Shown here: positions 1-8,000 of the stretch, piece after piece
Layout of the letters: the number at the start of each line of letters is the position of its first letter
How positions within the stretch are numbered: the stretch's first letter is position 1
Source: FEN-1139 sp038207155
GTDB lineage: Bacteria > Myxococcota_A > Polyangia > Polyangiales > Polyangiaceae
Direction of reading: 5' to 3'
DNA length: 64,000 nt
Assembly: GCA_038207155.1 (NCBI GenBank)
Contig: JBBRAB010000001.1
Location: 124,001-188,000, forward strand
Notes under the pieces: generated by a model
What the model was told of the DNA's origin: nothing
What the model saw: only the letters and a program-made list of their open reading frames with translations
Databases searched by the model: none
Translations under genes and position numbers: made by a program

Positions 1-122
1 CGAACGATGCCCTGCTCATAAAGAATCGAGCCGGAATCGCGATACTCGAAGAACAGATCAGCGTAGTCACCCCCTGAGCCCAAGGCGACCGCGAGTAGCC
101 GCTGACACAGGTCAGGATCCAT
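1..122 (-). CDS. tldD: TldD/PmbA-family metalloprotease, N-terminus only
   Basis: The first 40 codons of a gene that runs off the left edge, read from an ATG at 122. The peptide starts MDPDLCQRLLAVAL and continues with GGDYADLFFEYR, which resembles the opening of TldD-type proteases. In that family TldD and TldE/PmbA form a cytoplasmic zinc protease that trims peptides such as the microcin B17 precursor. The metal-binding motif lies outside the window, so activity cannot be judged. It is divergent from the HemJ-like gene, with 152 bases between the two starts. PmbA/TldE is the main alternative; the DYADLFFEYR stretch favours TldD. The assignment rests on a short sequence. Confidence 0.7.
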   Translation of the reverse strand, partial: MDPDLCQRLLAVALGSGGDYADLFFEYRDSGSILYEQGIV

Positions 123-274
123 GGCCTGAACGCCACCTGGGGCGAAGGGAGCGCGGGGGCTCGGTGCGAGGGTCACCGGGAGACCATGGGCTGGTCGCAA
201 CCGGGCCGCAAGAGGCTTCCGTCTCAGGTTGGCGGATCCCCGCTCCTTGCGGGAGAGGGACCACAGCCCCAGAC

Positions 275-700
275 ATGATGGCAATGGACCTCCGCCTAGC
301 GCTGACTGCCGCCCACGTGATCGGAAACCTCGTGTGGACGGGTGCCCTCTTGGGCGCCTGGCAGGTGGCGAGTTCACGCGAGCTCCCGAGCAAATCGGCG
401 GGTCTGCTGGCGCGAAGGCTCCACAAAAAGCTCACGATTCCCGCATTTTTCCTGGTGCTGGCGGCCGGAATCGCTCGCCTGACGCTCGACCCAGACTTGT
501 ACTTTCACGCCACCCACTTCATGCACGTCAAGCTGACCTTGGCCTTGGTCTTGATCGGCCTGCACCACGTCGCTGGCGCTCGTTACCGGCGCCAAGCGGA
601 GGGAACCTCAGAAACGGGGGCGCTTGGGCCCTGGTTTCCCTACCTGGTGCTGGGGATCGCAGCGAGCTCGGCCTACCTCGCTGTCGTCAAGCCCTTCTGA
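275..700 (+). CDS. HemJ/CopD-like membrane protein (possible protoporphyrinogen oxidase)
   Basis: A 141-residue membrane protein with about four hydrophobic segments. It shows the layout of the HemJ (UPF0093) group: an N-terminal AAHVIGNLVWTGALLGAW helix with an early His, a basic ARRLHKKL loop, then HFMHVKLTLALVLIGLHHV with the paired His/Lys. HemJ proteins oxidise protoporphyrinogen IX to protoporphyrin IX in the inner membrane. The start is one of three close in-frame Met codons (275, 278, 284); 275 has a GGGAGAGGGA purine run upstream, though further away than ideal. A CopD-like copper or haem membrane protein is the alternative. A HemY-type oxidase is also encoded near 60 kb, so this protein may be redundant or serve another purpose. 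Confidence 0.6.
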   Translation: MMAMDLRLALTAAHVIGNLVWTGALLGAWQVASSRELPSKSAGLLARRLHKKLTIPAFFLVLAAGIARLTLDPDLYFHATHFMHVKLTLALVLIGLHHVAGARYRRQAEGTSETGALGPWFPYLVLGIAASSAYLAVVKPF

Positions 701-1035
701 GAGCGTCGGCACGCGGCATCCTGCCCGTATTTGCCGAAACATCGGCAGCTTTGCCGCGCCGCCGGCGCCTCTCCGGCCACGACGTAGTCGGCACTTGTGC
801 TGTCAATCCGCGCAGGAACGGCAGGCTTCGAACGACAGTGCGTGAAGTCCACGACTGGTCGCGAGTCCGGATCAGCAAAAACCCGGAGCAATCTGGCGGT
901 GTGGGGGCAGCAAGTGAGGAACACCTGCAATGACGTGCCGCGAACTCTGCCAGTCGGGAGCGGGGGGTGTATGCTTGAGCAGCGCCGGCAGTCCCGCGAC
1001 GTTCCCCCGCGGCGGTTTGGCGCGCACCAGGTATC
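701..1035 (+). promoter_or_regulatory. Gene-free stretch with a likely promoter for the TPR gene
   Basis: No convincing coding sequence in these 335 bases. A sigma-70-like promoter can be read as CTGCCA (947-952), a 17-base spacer and TATGCT (970-975), about 60 bases before the GTG of the TPR gene. A small perfect hairpin (GCCGA, loop AACA, TCGGC) lies shortly after the HemJ-like gene and could mark the end of its transcript, but it lacks a U tract. Nothing else is recognised. Confidence 0.4.
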
Positions 1036-3492
1036 GTGGCGATCGATCGCGAAAAAGTCATCCAGTCCGCACAGAAGTACATCGACAAGCGGAAGTACGA
1101 CCGTGCGCTTGAGGAGTACCAACGTATCGTTCGGGAGGAACCGAATGATACGCGTACTCTGCTAAAGATCGGTGATCTGCAGACTAAGCTGCAGGTGTTC
1201 GCCGACGCGATGACGACCTACGATCGCGTGGCGCAGCTGTACGAAGCGCAGGGCTTCGCCGTCAAAGCGGTCGCGATTTACAAACAAATCCGCGACCACA
1301 TCCAGAAGCGCGCACCTGAACTGGCGGATCGTTTCAGCCACGTCACGCCGCGTCTGGCAAAGATTTACGCGCAGCTGCAGCTCACGAGTGACGCCATCCT
1401 CGCCTACGATGAGGTCGCCACCCGTTTGCTCAAGCAGGGCAAGCGCGTCGAAGCGATCGATACCTTCCGCGAGATGGTGCGGCTCGACACGCTCAATCCG
1501 CTCACTCACGTGCGCCTGGCCGAAGCGCTCTGCTCGACCGAGGATGTGGAGGGAGGACTGGATTCCTTCGTCCATGCGATTGAGCTGCTCCAGAAGCTCG
1601 GCCGCAAGGAAGACGCCCTGCGCGTTGTCGATCGCGCCTATCACCTCAAGCCTGACGCGCGCGTCGCTCGGCTGGCAGCTGAGGTTTACCTGCAGCGCGG
1701 AGAGCGCTCAGATCTCATGCAGGCGCTCAGTCGCCTGCACTACTGCTTTGAGGCAGATCCGAAGGATCTTGGCATCCTCGGGATGCTTGCCCAGACCTTC
1801 ACCCTGCTTGGACAGCCCGAAAAGTCGATCGAGGTCTACAAGCAGATGGCGATGCTGGCCCGAGAAAAGGGCGAACAGCAGACCTTCGTGCAGCTGGTCG
1901 AGCACCTGGTGCAGGTCGCTCCCGACGATGACCAGGTCAAAGCATTTCGGATTGTGGCGCAACAGCCAGCAGCCGCGCCGTCGCGCGCGCCCGACCCGAT
2001 GCCGGAACCCCCGGCACCAGAGCCCGAAGAGGAATTTGTCGATCTCGATGACGAGGTCGAGTTCTTCGACGATGCCGCGCCTGCCTCGGCGGCGGCCAAG
2101 GCTCCGGCAGAATTTGATGCCACTGCCCACGCGCGCAAGGCCACGATCGACGCCGATTCGTTCCGTCGACTGCGCCTGTTCGACAAGGCCGCCGAGACCT
2201 TGCGGCTAGCCCTCGAGCTCGATCCGCGTAACCTCGACATCCGGTTCAAGCTGCGTGAGGTGCTCTACGAGGCGAGCGATGTCGACGGCATGCTCGGAGA
2301 ATCCCTAGCCGTCGCGATCATCTTGCACGAGCAGGGCTATGCCCACGAGGCCGCCCCGTTCGTCGAGGAAGTCCTGGCCTCGGACCCAGAGAATCCCGAC
2401 GCAATCCAGCTCTACACGGTGATCTTCGGTCAGGCGCCGACCTTTGCGCCCGAAGAGCCCTCATCGCACGCGGCCGCGCCCGCCAAGGCCGGTGAGCCCC
2501 TGCCTTCCTACGATCTCGAGGATCCACGCTCGGCTCTCAACGCCGTCGACGATCCGTTCGGCGAGGTCAGCGACTCGGTCGCGCCAAACGCGCTGCCCAG
2601 CTTCTCCCTGGACGAACCCGACGCGTTTGCGAGCGAGGCTCCCACACACGCGGCCCAGCAGGAACCCACCGCCGGCCTTGAGGAGATCCTCGACGAGGCA
2701 GAGTTCTTCGCCGCGCGCGGTCTGTTCGAGGATGCCCGCGCCATCCTCGAGGAACAGCTCACTCGCACCCCCAATCATCCTCTGGTGCTTGAGAAGCTGC
2801 GCGATCTGGCCGAGTCCGCACTCGGCACGGGACACCATGGGCAGTCTGGGGACCGCTCGCACGTTGGGCCGTCGCAACAGCCCGACGACGAGGACGCTGA
2901 CGAATTCGAAGCGTCACTGCGCGCCCTCGACTCGCTCGAGATGACCGGACAGCGCGAGGAAGAGGTCGTCGACATCGACAAGGTGTTTGCGACGTTCAAG
3001 GCGAGCTCGGCCACGCAGGTCGACGCGAGCGACAGCACGACACATTACGATCTCGGCGTCGCGTACAAAGAGATGGGACTGGTTGCCGACGCACTCAAGG
3101 AGTTCGAGCTCGCTGCCGCCGATCCGCAGCGCGAGTGCATGTGCTACGCGATGATCGGGCTGATTCAGCTCGAACAGAACCACCTCGACGAGGCCATCCG
3201 CTCGTATCGACGCGGTCTGGAGTGCCCGCAGCGCACGCACGAGCAGGAGCTCAGTCTGCACTACGATCTCGGTGTCAGCTTTGAGCTGAAGAACCAACCA
3301 GCCGAGGCCGTCCACTACTTTCGCAAGATCGCGCGCAAGGATCCCAACTATCGCGATGTGACGGATCGCATCGCGGCGCTCGAGCATTCAGGAACGAACG
3401 TCGCACCTCCCGCTCACGTCCCAACGGCGCGCGCTGTTAACGGCGAGGACGACTTCGATCAGGCCTTCGACGATATGTTTCGAGACGGCTGA
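1036..3492 (+). CDS. Large TPR-repeat protein
   Basis: An 818-residue soluble protein made mostly of tetratricopeptide repeats, for example the opening AQKYIDKRKYDRALEEYQRI, the 300-residue array that follows, and a C-terminal array around HYDLGVAYKEMGLVADALKEF. Acidic and Ala/Pro-rich linkers (roughly residues 310-360 and 470-560) separate the arrays. There is no signal peptide, so it is probably a cytoplasmic scaffold. The GTG start has an AGGT just upstream, and no ATG nearby keeps the first repeat intact. The arrangement recalls the long TPR proteins of myxobacteria that include SgmX, which recruits polarity proteins to type IV pili, but I cannot show orthology. It is monocistronic and ends in a strong hairpin shared with fabZ. 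Confidence 0.85.
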   Translation: MAIDREKVIQSAQKYIDKRKYDRALEEYQRIVREEPNDTRTLLKIGDLQTKLQVFADAMTTYDRVAQLYEAQGFAVKAVAIYKQIRDHIQKRAPELADRFSHVTPRLAKIYAQLQLTSDAILAYDEVATRLLKQGKRVEAIDTFREMVRLDTLNPLTHVRLAEALCSTEDVEGGLDSFVHAIELLQKLGRKEDALRVVDRAYHLKPDARVARLAAEVYLQRGERSDLMQALSRLHYCFEADPKDLGILGMLAQTFTLLGQPEKSIEVYKQMAMLAREKGEQQTFVQLVEHLVQVAPDDDQVKAFRIVAQQPAAAPSRAPDPMPEPPAPEPEEEFVDLDDEVEFFDDAAPASAAAKAPAEFDATAHARKATIDADSFRRLRLFDKAAETLRLALELDPRNLDIRFKLREVLYEASDVDGMLGESLAVAIILHEQGYAHEAAPFVEEVLASDPENPDAIQLYTVIFGQAPTFAPEEPSSHAAAPAKAGEPLPSYDLEDPRSALNAVDDPFGEVSDSVAPNALPSFSLDEPDAFASEAPTHAAQQEPTAGLEEILDEAEFFAARGLFEDARAILEEQLTRTPNHPLVLEKLRDLAESALGTGHHGQSGDRSHVGPSQQPDDEDADEFEASLRALDSLEMTGQREEEVVDIDKVFATFKASSATQVDASDSTTHYDLGVAYKEMGLVADALKEFELAAADPQRECMCYAMIGLIQLEQNHLDEAIRSYRRGLECPQRTHEQELSLHYDLGVSFELKNQPAEAVHYFRKIARKDPNYRDVTDRIAALEHSGTNVAPPAHVPTARAVNGEDDFDQAFDDMFRDG

Positions 3493-3515
3493 CGGCGGCC
3501 TCGCCAGCTAGCCGC

Positions 3516-3534
3516 CCGCTCGCTCTGCGAGCGG
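3516..3534. terminator. Bidirectional hairpin between the convergent TPR and fabZ genes
   Basis: A perfect 8-bp stem CCGCTCGC/GCGAGCGG with a 3-base loop. It is nested in a longer imperfect stem (GCCAGCTAG at 3503 against CTAGTTGGC at 3551) that reaches the end of fabZ. There is no T tract, so it would work as a two-way roadblock or RNA end rather than a textbook terminator. Confidence 0.55.
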
Positions 3535-3549
3535 CCTCGGCCAACAGAG

Positions 3550-4008
3550 CTAGTTGGCGCGGTCAGTCACCGACGCGATCAACTCCGCCTGGGCGCAGAG
3601 CGTGCCTTCAACAGTGGCCTCACCTCGCAGCTTCCAGGTGTTGCTCCCGTGCTGAACCACCTCGATCAGCAGATCGAGACGATCCCCTGGCACCACCGTG
3701 TGGCGAAACTTGGCGCGTTCGATGCCCAAAAAGTACAGCAGCGACCGCCCGGGATCGAAGGGCTCTGAGACGTACGCCAGAATCGCGCCGAGCTGACTAA
3801 GCGCCTCGAGGATCAGCACGCCCGGCAGGATTGGCCGTCCGGGAAAGTGCCCGCTTGCCCAAGGTTCATTGAACGACACCATCTTTAGCCCGCGAGCGGA
3901 CTCGAACGGCACCACGTCCGTCACCCGATCGACCAGTACGAACGGGTAGCGATGGGGAAGAATCTCTAAAATTCGAGGAATGTCGAGAGTGACTGTTGGA
4001 CGCGACAT
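3550..4008 (-). CDS. fabZ: 3-hydroxyacyl-ACP dehydratase
   Basis: A 152-residue hot-dog-fold enzyme that dehydrates 3-hydroxyacyl-ACP in fatty-acid elongation in the cytoplasm. The length is normal for the family. The diagnostic LPHRYPFVLVDRV lies at 17-29. The active-site segment GHFPGRPILPGVLILEALSQ carries catalytic His54 and Glu68. It follows skp in the same direction with 26 bases between them. In many Gram-negative bacteria fabZ sits with bamA, skp, lpxD and lpxA; here only skp and fabZ remain together. Identification is firm. Confidence 0.96.
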   Translation of the reverse strand: MSRPTVTLDIPRILEILPHRYPFVLVDRVTDVVPFESARGLKMVSFNEPWASGHFPGRPILPGVLILEALSQLGAILAYVSEPFDPGRSLLYFLGIERAKFRHTVVPGDRLDLLIEVVQHGSNTWKLRGEATVEGTLCAQAELIASVTDRAN

Positions 4009-4034
4009 TGCCTTCCCCCCGGCAGAGAGAAACC

Positions 4035-4646
4035 TCAGTGCTTGGGAGCGGCGGGAGCAGCGGGAGCGGCGGGAGCGGCGGGAGCCTTCGGAGCATCCTT
4101 GCCCTTCTTAGCCTCGTCGGAGCCACCACCACCGTTGACGAGCTGGATCACCTTGTCCGTGAGCTCGAGATCACCGCGGACATAAGGCACCGCCTGCTTG
4201 TCCACCACGATGTCGTAACCCTCAGTGGTCGCCACGCGACGGATGACGGCCAGCGTGCGCTGAAAGACCGGCTGGGTCAGCTCACCCTGACGCTTCTGGA
4301 TCTCCTTGTTGTAGTCGAGGAAGATCGACTGGAGAGCTGCCATCTCGCGCTGCCAACCATCGACGCGCTTCTGCAGCGCTTCAGCAGACAGCACCGTGCG
4401 CTGCTTTTCGATGTTCTCGCGCTCCTTCTGGAGATCCTCCTGCTTTTTGTCGAGCTCGCGCTGCTTGTTGTCAAACATGCGCTTGAGGGTCGCCTGCGCT
4501 CGCATGCCTTCTTCCGTCTCCATGATCGCGCGCTGTGTATCAACAACGGCAATCTTGGTGTCCGCTTCGGCGACAGCTGCCAGGGACAGGCCAAGCGAGC
4601 TGGCAACCAGAAGGGTGCGGGTCAAATTGGAGCGGAACGAAATCAT
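4035..4646 (-). CDS. skp: Periplasmic chaperone, Skp/OmpH family
   Basis: A 203-residue protein with an N-terminal signal peptide (LLVASSLGLSLAAVAEA), the family opening KIAVVDTQRAI, a long charged coiled coil (about 50-125, with repeated KKQEDLQKERENIEKQR-type sequence) and the closing YDIVVDKQAVPYV segment. Skp trimers hold unfolded outer-membrane proteins in the periplasm for the Bam complex. The C-terminus carries an added low-complexity tail of repeated APA units, encoded by a GGGAGC-type DNA repeat. It is the first gene of a skp-fabZ pair. The ATG at 4646 follows a TGCTAATCC box ten bases upstream that could be an extended -10. Confidence 0.92.
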   Translation of the reverse strand: MISFRSNLTRTLLVASSLGLSLAAVAEADTKIAVVDTQRAIMETEEGMRAQATLKRMFDNKQRELDKKQEDLQKERENIEKQRTVLSAEALQKRVDGWQREMAALQSIFLDYNKEIQKRQGELTQPVFQRTLAVIRRVATTEGYDIVVDKQAVPYVRGDLELTDKVIQLVNGGGGSDEAKKGKDAPKAPAAPAAPAAPAAPKH

Positions 4647-4700
4647 GGCTAGACGGGGATTAGCAGCGAGGGCGGGTCTGATGCAACTGGTCAGCTAATG

Positions 4701-4731
4701 GCCAACGGGCCGACAGCCAGCGTCCGTTGGC
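4701..4731. repeat. 8-bp perfect inverted repeat upstream of skp
   Basis: GCCAACGG and CCGTTGGC separated by 15 bases, about 55 bases upstream of the skp start on the minus strand. It could be an operator, a leader hairpin or part of the end of the preceding transcript. Only the symmetry is seen; the role is unknown. Confidence 0.4.
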
Positions 4732-4861
4732 TCGGGCCGGTCAATCAACGCCAAGCCCGCCCCGTCAGAACTGCGATCCCGCTCACTTCCGACGTCAAAT
4801 GAGCTCCGCTGCCTTGGGCCTGCCCGGCGTGGCGATCGCGTGAGCCGGACCCGTGCAGCCA

Positions 4862-4883
4862 GGGGTGGAGCCAAGTCCACCCC
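4862..4883 (-). terminator. Hairpin after the cyclic-nucleotide-binding gene
   Basis: A perfect 8-bp stem GGGGTGGA/TCCACCCC with a 6-base loop, beginning 18 bases past the stop codon of the minus-strand gene at 4901. There is no U tract on the minus strand, so efficiency is uncertain. Confidence 0.5.
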
Positions 4884-4900
4884 CATGAGGCGAGGCGCAG

Positions 4901-6244
4901 TTAGACCAATACTTGATCGTCGACCTCGAAGGCCTCGACTGCCACGACGTTTGACGTCTCCTGATCGCGCTCGACCGCGAGCGTAAACAGCTCGGACAGC
5001 AGTTCCGGAAAGGCCTTCATCACGTCGAGAAAAACCTGACTCGGAAGATGCAAAGTCACCGTCGGCACGAGCGCCACGACGTCGGCGCTAGCGGGACGAC
5101 GCAGCACGAGCGCCATCTCACCGAACACCTCACCGACGCCTAACTTGGCGAGCACGGTGGATTCCCCATCTTGGTGAACGACCACGCTCACTTCACCCGA
5201 CGCGATCAAGTGAAGACCTTCGGGCGGATCCCCCTGACACACGACGCGCGCGCCTTCTTCCCAGCTGCGCGTGACGAAGTGCTGCACCAGGCGCCGCCGT
5301 TCGGTCGCATCGAGGCGCGCCAGCACGCGACTGGTGCGCAGCAGATTGTCGATCATGCGACGACGACAGAAATCGGCAATCGAGCGACCAAGCTCGGGAT
5401 GCTCGGTCACCAAATCATCGAGCAAGTCCGCCCGCACCACCAGCACGAGACTCGGACGCACCGCCACCACACTTGCGGCACGGGGGGTTCGCGACAGCAG
5501 CGCCATCTCTCCGAACATCGTCCCCACGCCGAGTCGCGCAAGTCGCTGCACCTCGCCACCGCCCGAGCGGCGAAGCACCTCGAGTTCACCGCGAGCTAGA
5601 ACGAAGGCCTCGGCGCCCGTGCTGCCCTGCTCAATGACCTGACTGCCCGCGTCGACCCAGACGCCTTCGAAGAGTCGACTGAGCTCCGCCAGCCCGGTGG
5701 CGTCGAGCGACGAAAACAGCGGGAGTCGGGGGACGCTCGGAGCGGCGGCCCCCTCGGTGGTACTCGTCAATTCCGCGGCTTCACGAGCCAATCCGAGGGC
5801 ATGCGCCAGGAGCCCATCGCCGCTGAGCGGCTCGGACGGCGGCAGCTGACTGAGCCGTGCCGCGGTCATCGCGGGGGGCAGCGCGCCAGCGCCAAGCAAG
5901 GCGGCCGAGTCGCGACAGAACAGCAAAGCGAGCGCCTGCCTCGGGGTCTCGACCTCGACACCCAGCTGGACCAGACGCTGCAGGGCGGCGATCGCGAGCG
6001 GCAGTGAGCCCGACTGAGTCGCGAGATCGAGCCCAGCGGTGAAGGCAAAGCCTGCGCCTTCTGCCTCTCCATAGCCCTCGAGCAGCTCGCCGAGATAGAG
6101 CAAGGGTGCGGCGCGCAACGGATCCTTCTCGAGCAGGCCACAGAGGAGCTGCAGCGACTGCTCGCGCTGCCCGGCGAGCCCGAGGGAGACGGCGCGGTCA
6201 AAGCTCGTCGGTTGTGGCAGAGAGGCCCCCATGTCGGTCGTCAT
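4901..6244 (-). CDS. Protein with two cyclic-nucleotide-binding domains
   Basis: A 447-residue cytoplasmic protein. Residues 1-150 look TPR-like and helical (SLGLAGQREQSLQLLCGLLEKDP). Two cNMP-binding domains follow, near 190-310 and 325-430. The first has a good phosphate-binding cassette (GTMFGEMALLSRTPRAAS). The second (GEVFGEMALVLRRPASAD) is similar, but its Arg/Ala pair is arranged differently and may bind weakly. There is no DNA-binding HTH, so it is a sensor or scaffold rather than a CRP-type regulator. I prefer the ATG at 6244; an in-frame TTG at 6268 is possible. It is divergent from the FG-GAP lipoprotein, with only 48 bases between starts. Confidence 0.85.
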   Translation of the reverse strand: MTTDMGASLPQPTSFDRAVSLGLAGQREQSLQLLCGLLEKDPLRAAPLLYLGELLEGYGEAEGAGFAFTAGLDLATQSGSLPLAIAALQRLVQLGVEVETPRQALALLFCRDSAALLGAGALPPAMTAARLSQLPPSEPLSGDGLLAHALGLAREAAELTSTTEGAAAPSVPRLPLFSSLDATGLAELSRLFEGVWVDAGSQVIEQGSTGAEAFVLARGELEVLRRSGGGEVQRLARLGVGTMFGEMALLSRTPRAASVVAVRPSLVLVVRADLLDDLVTEHPELGRSIADFCRRRMIDNLLRTSRVLARLDATERRRLVQHFVTRSWEEGARVVCQGDPPEGLHLIASGEVSVVVHQDGESTVLAKLGVGEVFGEMALVLRRPASADVVALVPTVTLHLPSQVFLDVMKAFPELLSELFTLAVERDQETSNVVAVEAFEVDDQVLV

Positions 6245-6292
6245 TGGGGACGAGATTACCACGAGCAAGTTGCGGAGTGGTACCTTGGTGGG

Positions 6293-7933
6293 ATGAGTCC
6301 AATCCTCCGCCTCAGTCCTTGGCTACTGATCGGGAGTGGCTGCCTCCTGGTCGGGTGTGGCAACGACGCAACGACGAGTCCGGACCCCGTACCGCCCGCC
6401 AAGGGCGGCACCGTCCCTCGTCCCGTGGCCCCGAGCTGCAAGGCCCAAGGGGGAACGGCCGAAGTGGCTCTGCCCAAGGTGCTTTACGCTTTGGAGGGGG
6501 ATACGGGTGACGGCTGGCTCGGCTCTCCCGCGATCGTCGATCTCGACGGTGACGGAAAGAACGAAATCGTGGCGCAGCACTCGGGGCTCGCTGTCTGGGA
6601 TCACTCGGGGAAACTGCGCTTTCGCGTCGATTCTCCCGCACCTGACGGTCGACAATGGGCGGGCGCGCTGGTGGCCGATTTCGTGGGAGACTCTAAGCTC
6701 GAGGTGGTGGTTGCTGCACGTGAACAGCTGACCATGCTCGACGCGCAAGGCAAGACCTTGCCGGGATGGCCGGTTCAAGTGCGAGACGAGATCCGCAGCC
6801 TGGCGGGGGGGGATCTCGATGGCGACGGGCAGCTCGATATCGCGGTTGCCACAACCGAGCACAGCGTGGACATTCTCGGGGCCTACCACGCCAACGGCAG
6901 CTCGTTTCCCGGTTTCCCGCCGGTGCAGCGCAATACCATTGGCTGCCTCGCCGGCGAGAACTGTTGGATGGCTGGCGCTTACGACCAGAACCTCGCCGTC
7001 GGGGATCTCGACGCCGATGGCCACGCCGATCTGGTCGCGCCGATGGACAATGCCTACGCCGGTTTTTATCGTGGCACGGGTGAAGCCTTCGATGCCAATC
7101 CCGCGTTCACCAAGCGTCCGAAGACCCCTGGCGTCCGCTATTTGCACGAGCTCAAGCTCGCCGAGCAGGGTTGGGCCGACGACGAGGACACGGCGCTGCA
7201 GGCCCATTTCACCAATACCGCCCCAGCGATCGCCGACGTCGACGGCGACGGCAAGTACGACGTCGTCATGCTGGGCAGTGTCCAGAACGCCGCGCAGACC
7301 AAGCGCCAGCTCGGCGTCGGGCTTTGGGTGCTTCATCCCGACGCCAGTCGTGTCCGCGGCTGGGAGTCGCCTTTTCACGCGCCGACCTACCTTGCCGGAT
7401 TGGAAGACCTCGAGGACAACGCGGTCGGCGCCACCAATCAGGTCAGCGTCGTGGAGCTCGACGCCAGTCGCCCGGGACTCGAGCTAATTTTCGCGGGTTT
7501 TGACGGAAAGATCCACGCGGTCGGAGCGGACCGGCAGGAGCTTTGGGCGACTCCGTACACCACTGAGGCGGACGTGCTCACGGCTGGCGTGGCGCTGGGC
7601 GATCTCTCTGCAGACGGACGCGTGGAGCTGGTGTTTGCAACCTACTCCACCCGCGACGACGCTTCTCATCTGTTCGTACTGGACGCTCAAGGCACCGAGC
7701 TGCACCGCATCGCCTTGCCGGGACGAGGAGCGATGTCGGTGCCGACGCTCGGGGATCTCGACGGCAACGGCGAGCTCGAAATCGCCGTTTCGCTGCGCAA
7801 AGTCGGCTGGGACAATGCGACGCCGACCGTGCTCGTCTACAAGGTTGCTGGCGCAAAAATTGGCTGCGTCCCCTGGCCGACAGGTCGCGCCAACTATCTC
7901 CGAAACGGTTGGGTTCCCAAAGCCAAGCCGTGA
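6293..7933 (+). CDS. FG-GAP/VCBS repeat lipoprotein
   Basis: A 546-residue secreted lipoprotein. The N-terminus PWLLIGSGCLLVGCGN is a type II signal peptide with lipobox LVGC. The mature part carries repeated calcium-loop motifs of the FG-GAP/VCBS type: DLDGDGKNEIV, DLDGDGQLDIAV, DLDADGHADLV, DVDGDGKYDVV, DLDGNGELEIAV. These suggest a beta-propeller at the cell surface or in the periplasm that binds calcium and perhaps polysaccharide. The substrate is unknown. The start is the ATG at 6293 because the signal peptide begins there; a GGTGGG lies directly upstream, and TACCTT only six bases before the start could be a -10 box. The product is monocistronic. Confidence 0.88.
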   Translation: MSPILRLSPWLLIGSGCLLVGCGNDATTSPDPVPPAKGGTVPRPVAPSCKAQGGTAEVALPKVLYALEGDTGDGWLGSPAIVDLDGDGKNEIVAQHSGLAVWDHSGKLRFRVDSPAPDGRQWAGALVADFVGDSKLEVVVAAREQLTMLDAQGKTLPGWPVQVRDEIRSLAGGDLDGDGQLDIAVATTEHSVDILGAYHANGSSFPGFPPVQRNTIGCLAGENCWMAGAYDQNLAVGDLDADGHADLVAPMDNAYAGFYRGTGEAFDANPAFTKRPKTPGVRYLHELKLAEQGWADDEDTALQAHFTNTAPAIADVDGDGKYDVVMLGSVQNAAQTKRQLGVGLWVLHPDASRVRGWESPFHAPTYLAGLEDLEDNAVGATNQVSVVELDASRPGLELIFAGFDGKIHAVGADRQELWATPYTTEADVLTAGVALGDLSADGRVELVFATYSTRDDASHLFVLDAQGTELHRIALPGRGAMSVPTLGDLDGNGELEIAVSLRKVGWDNATPTVLVYKVAGAKIGCVPWPTGRANYLRNGWVPKAKP

Positions 7934-8000
7934 TGTTTCCTGACCATCGCCCGGGCGGTCTGGCGCGCTCAGCCTGCTTGTTGGCGGCGGGCGGGGCGCG

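Noticed and set aside
797..1165. Open frames between the HemJ-like gene and the TPR gene
   Set aside because: No start with a ribosome-binding site, composition like non-coding shadow, and overlap with the real TPR start.
4040..4085. A CRISPR-like or mobile repeat at the skp 3' end
   Set aside because: It is a simple GGGAGC-type repeat that codes for an APA tail in frame.
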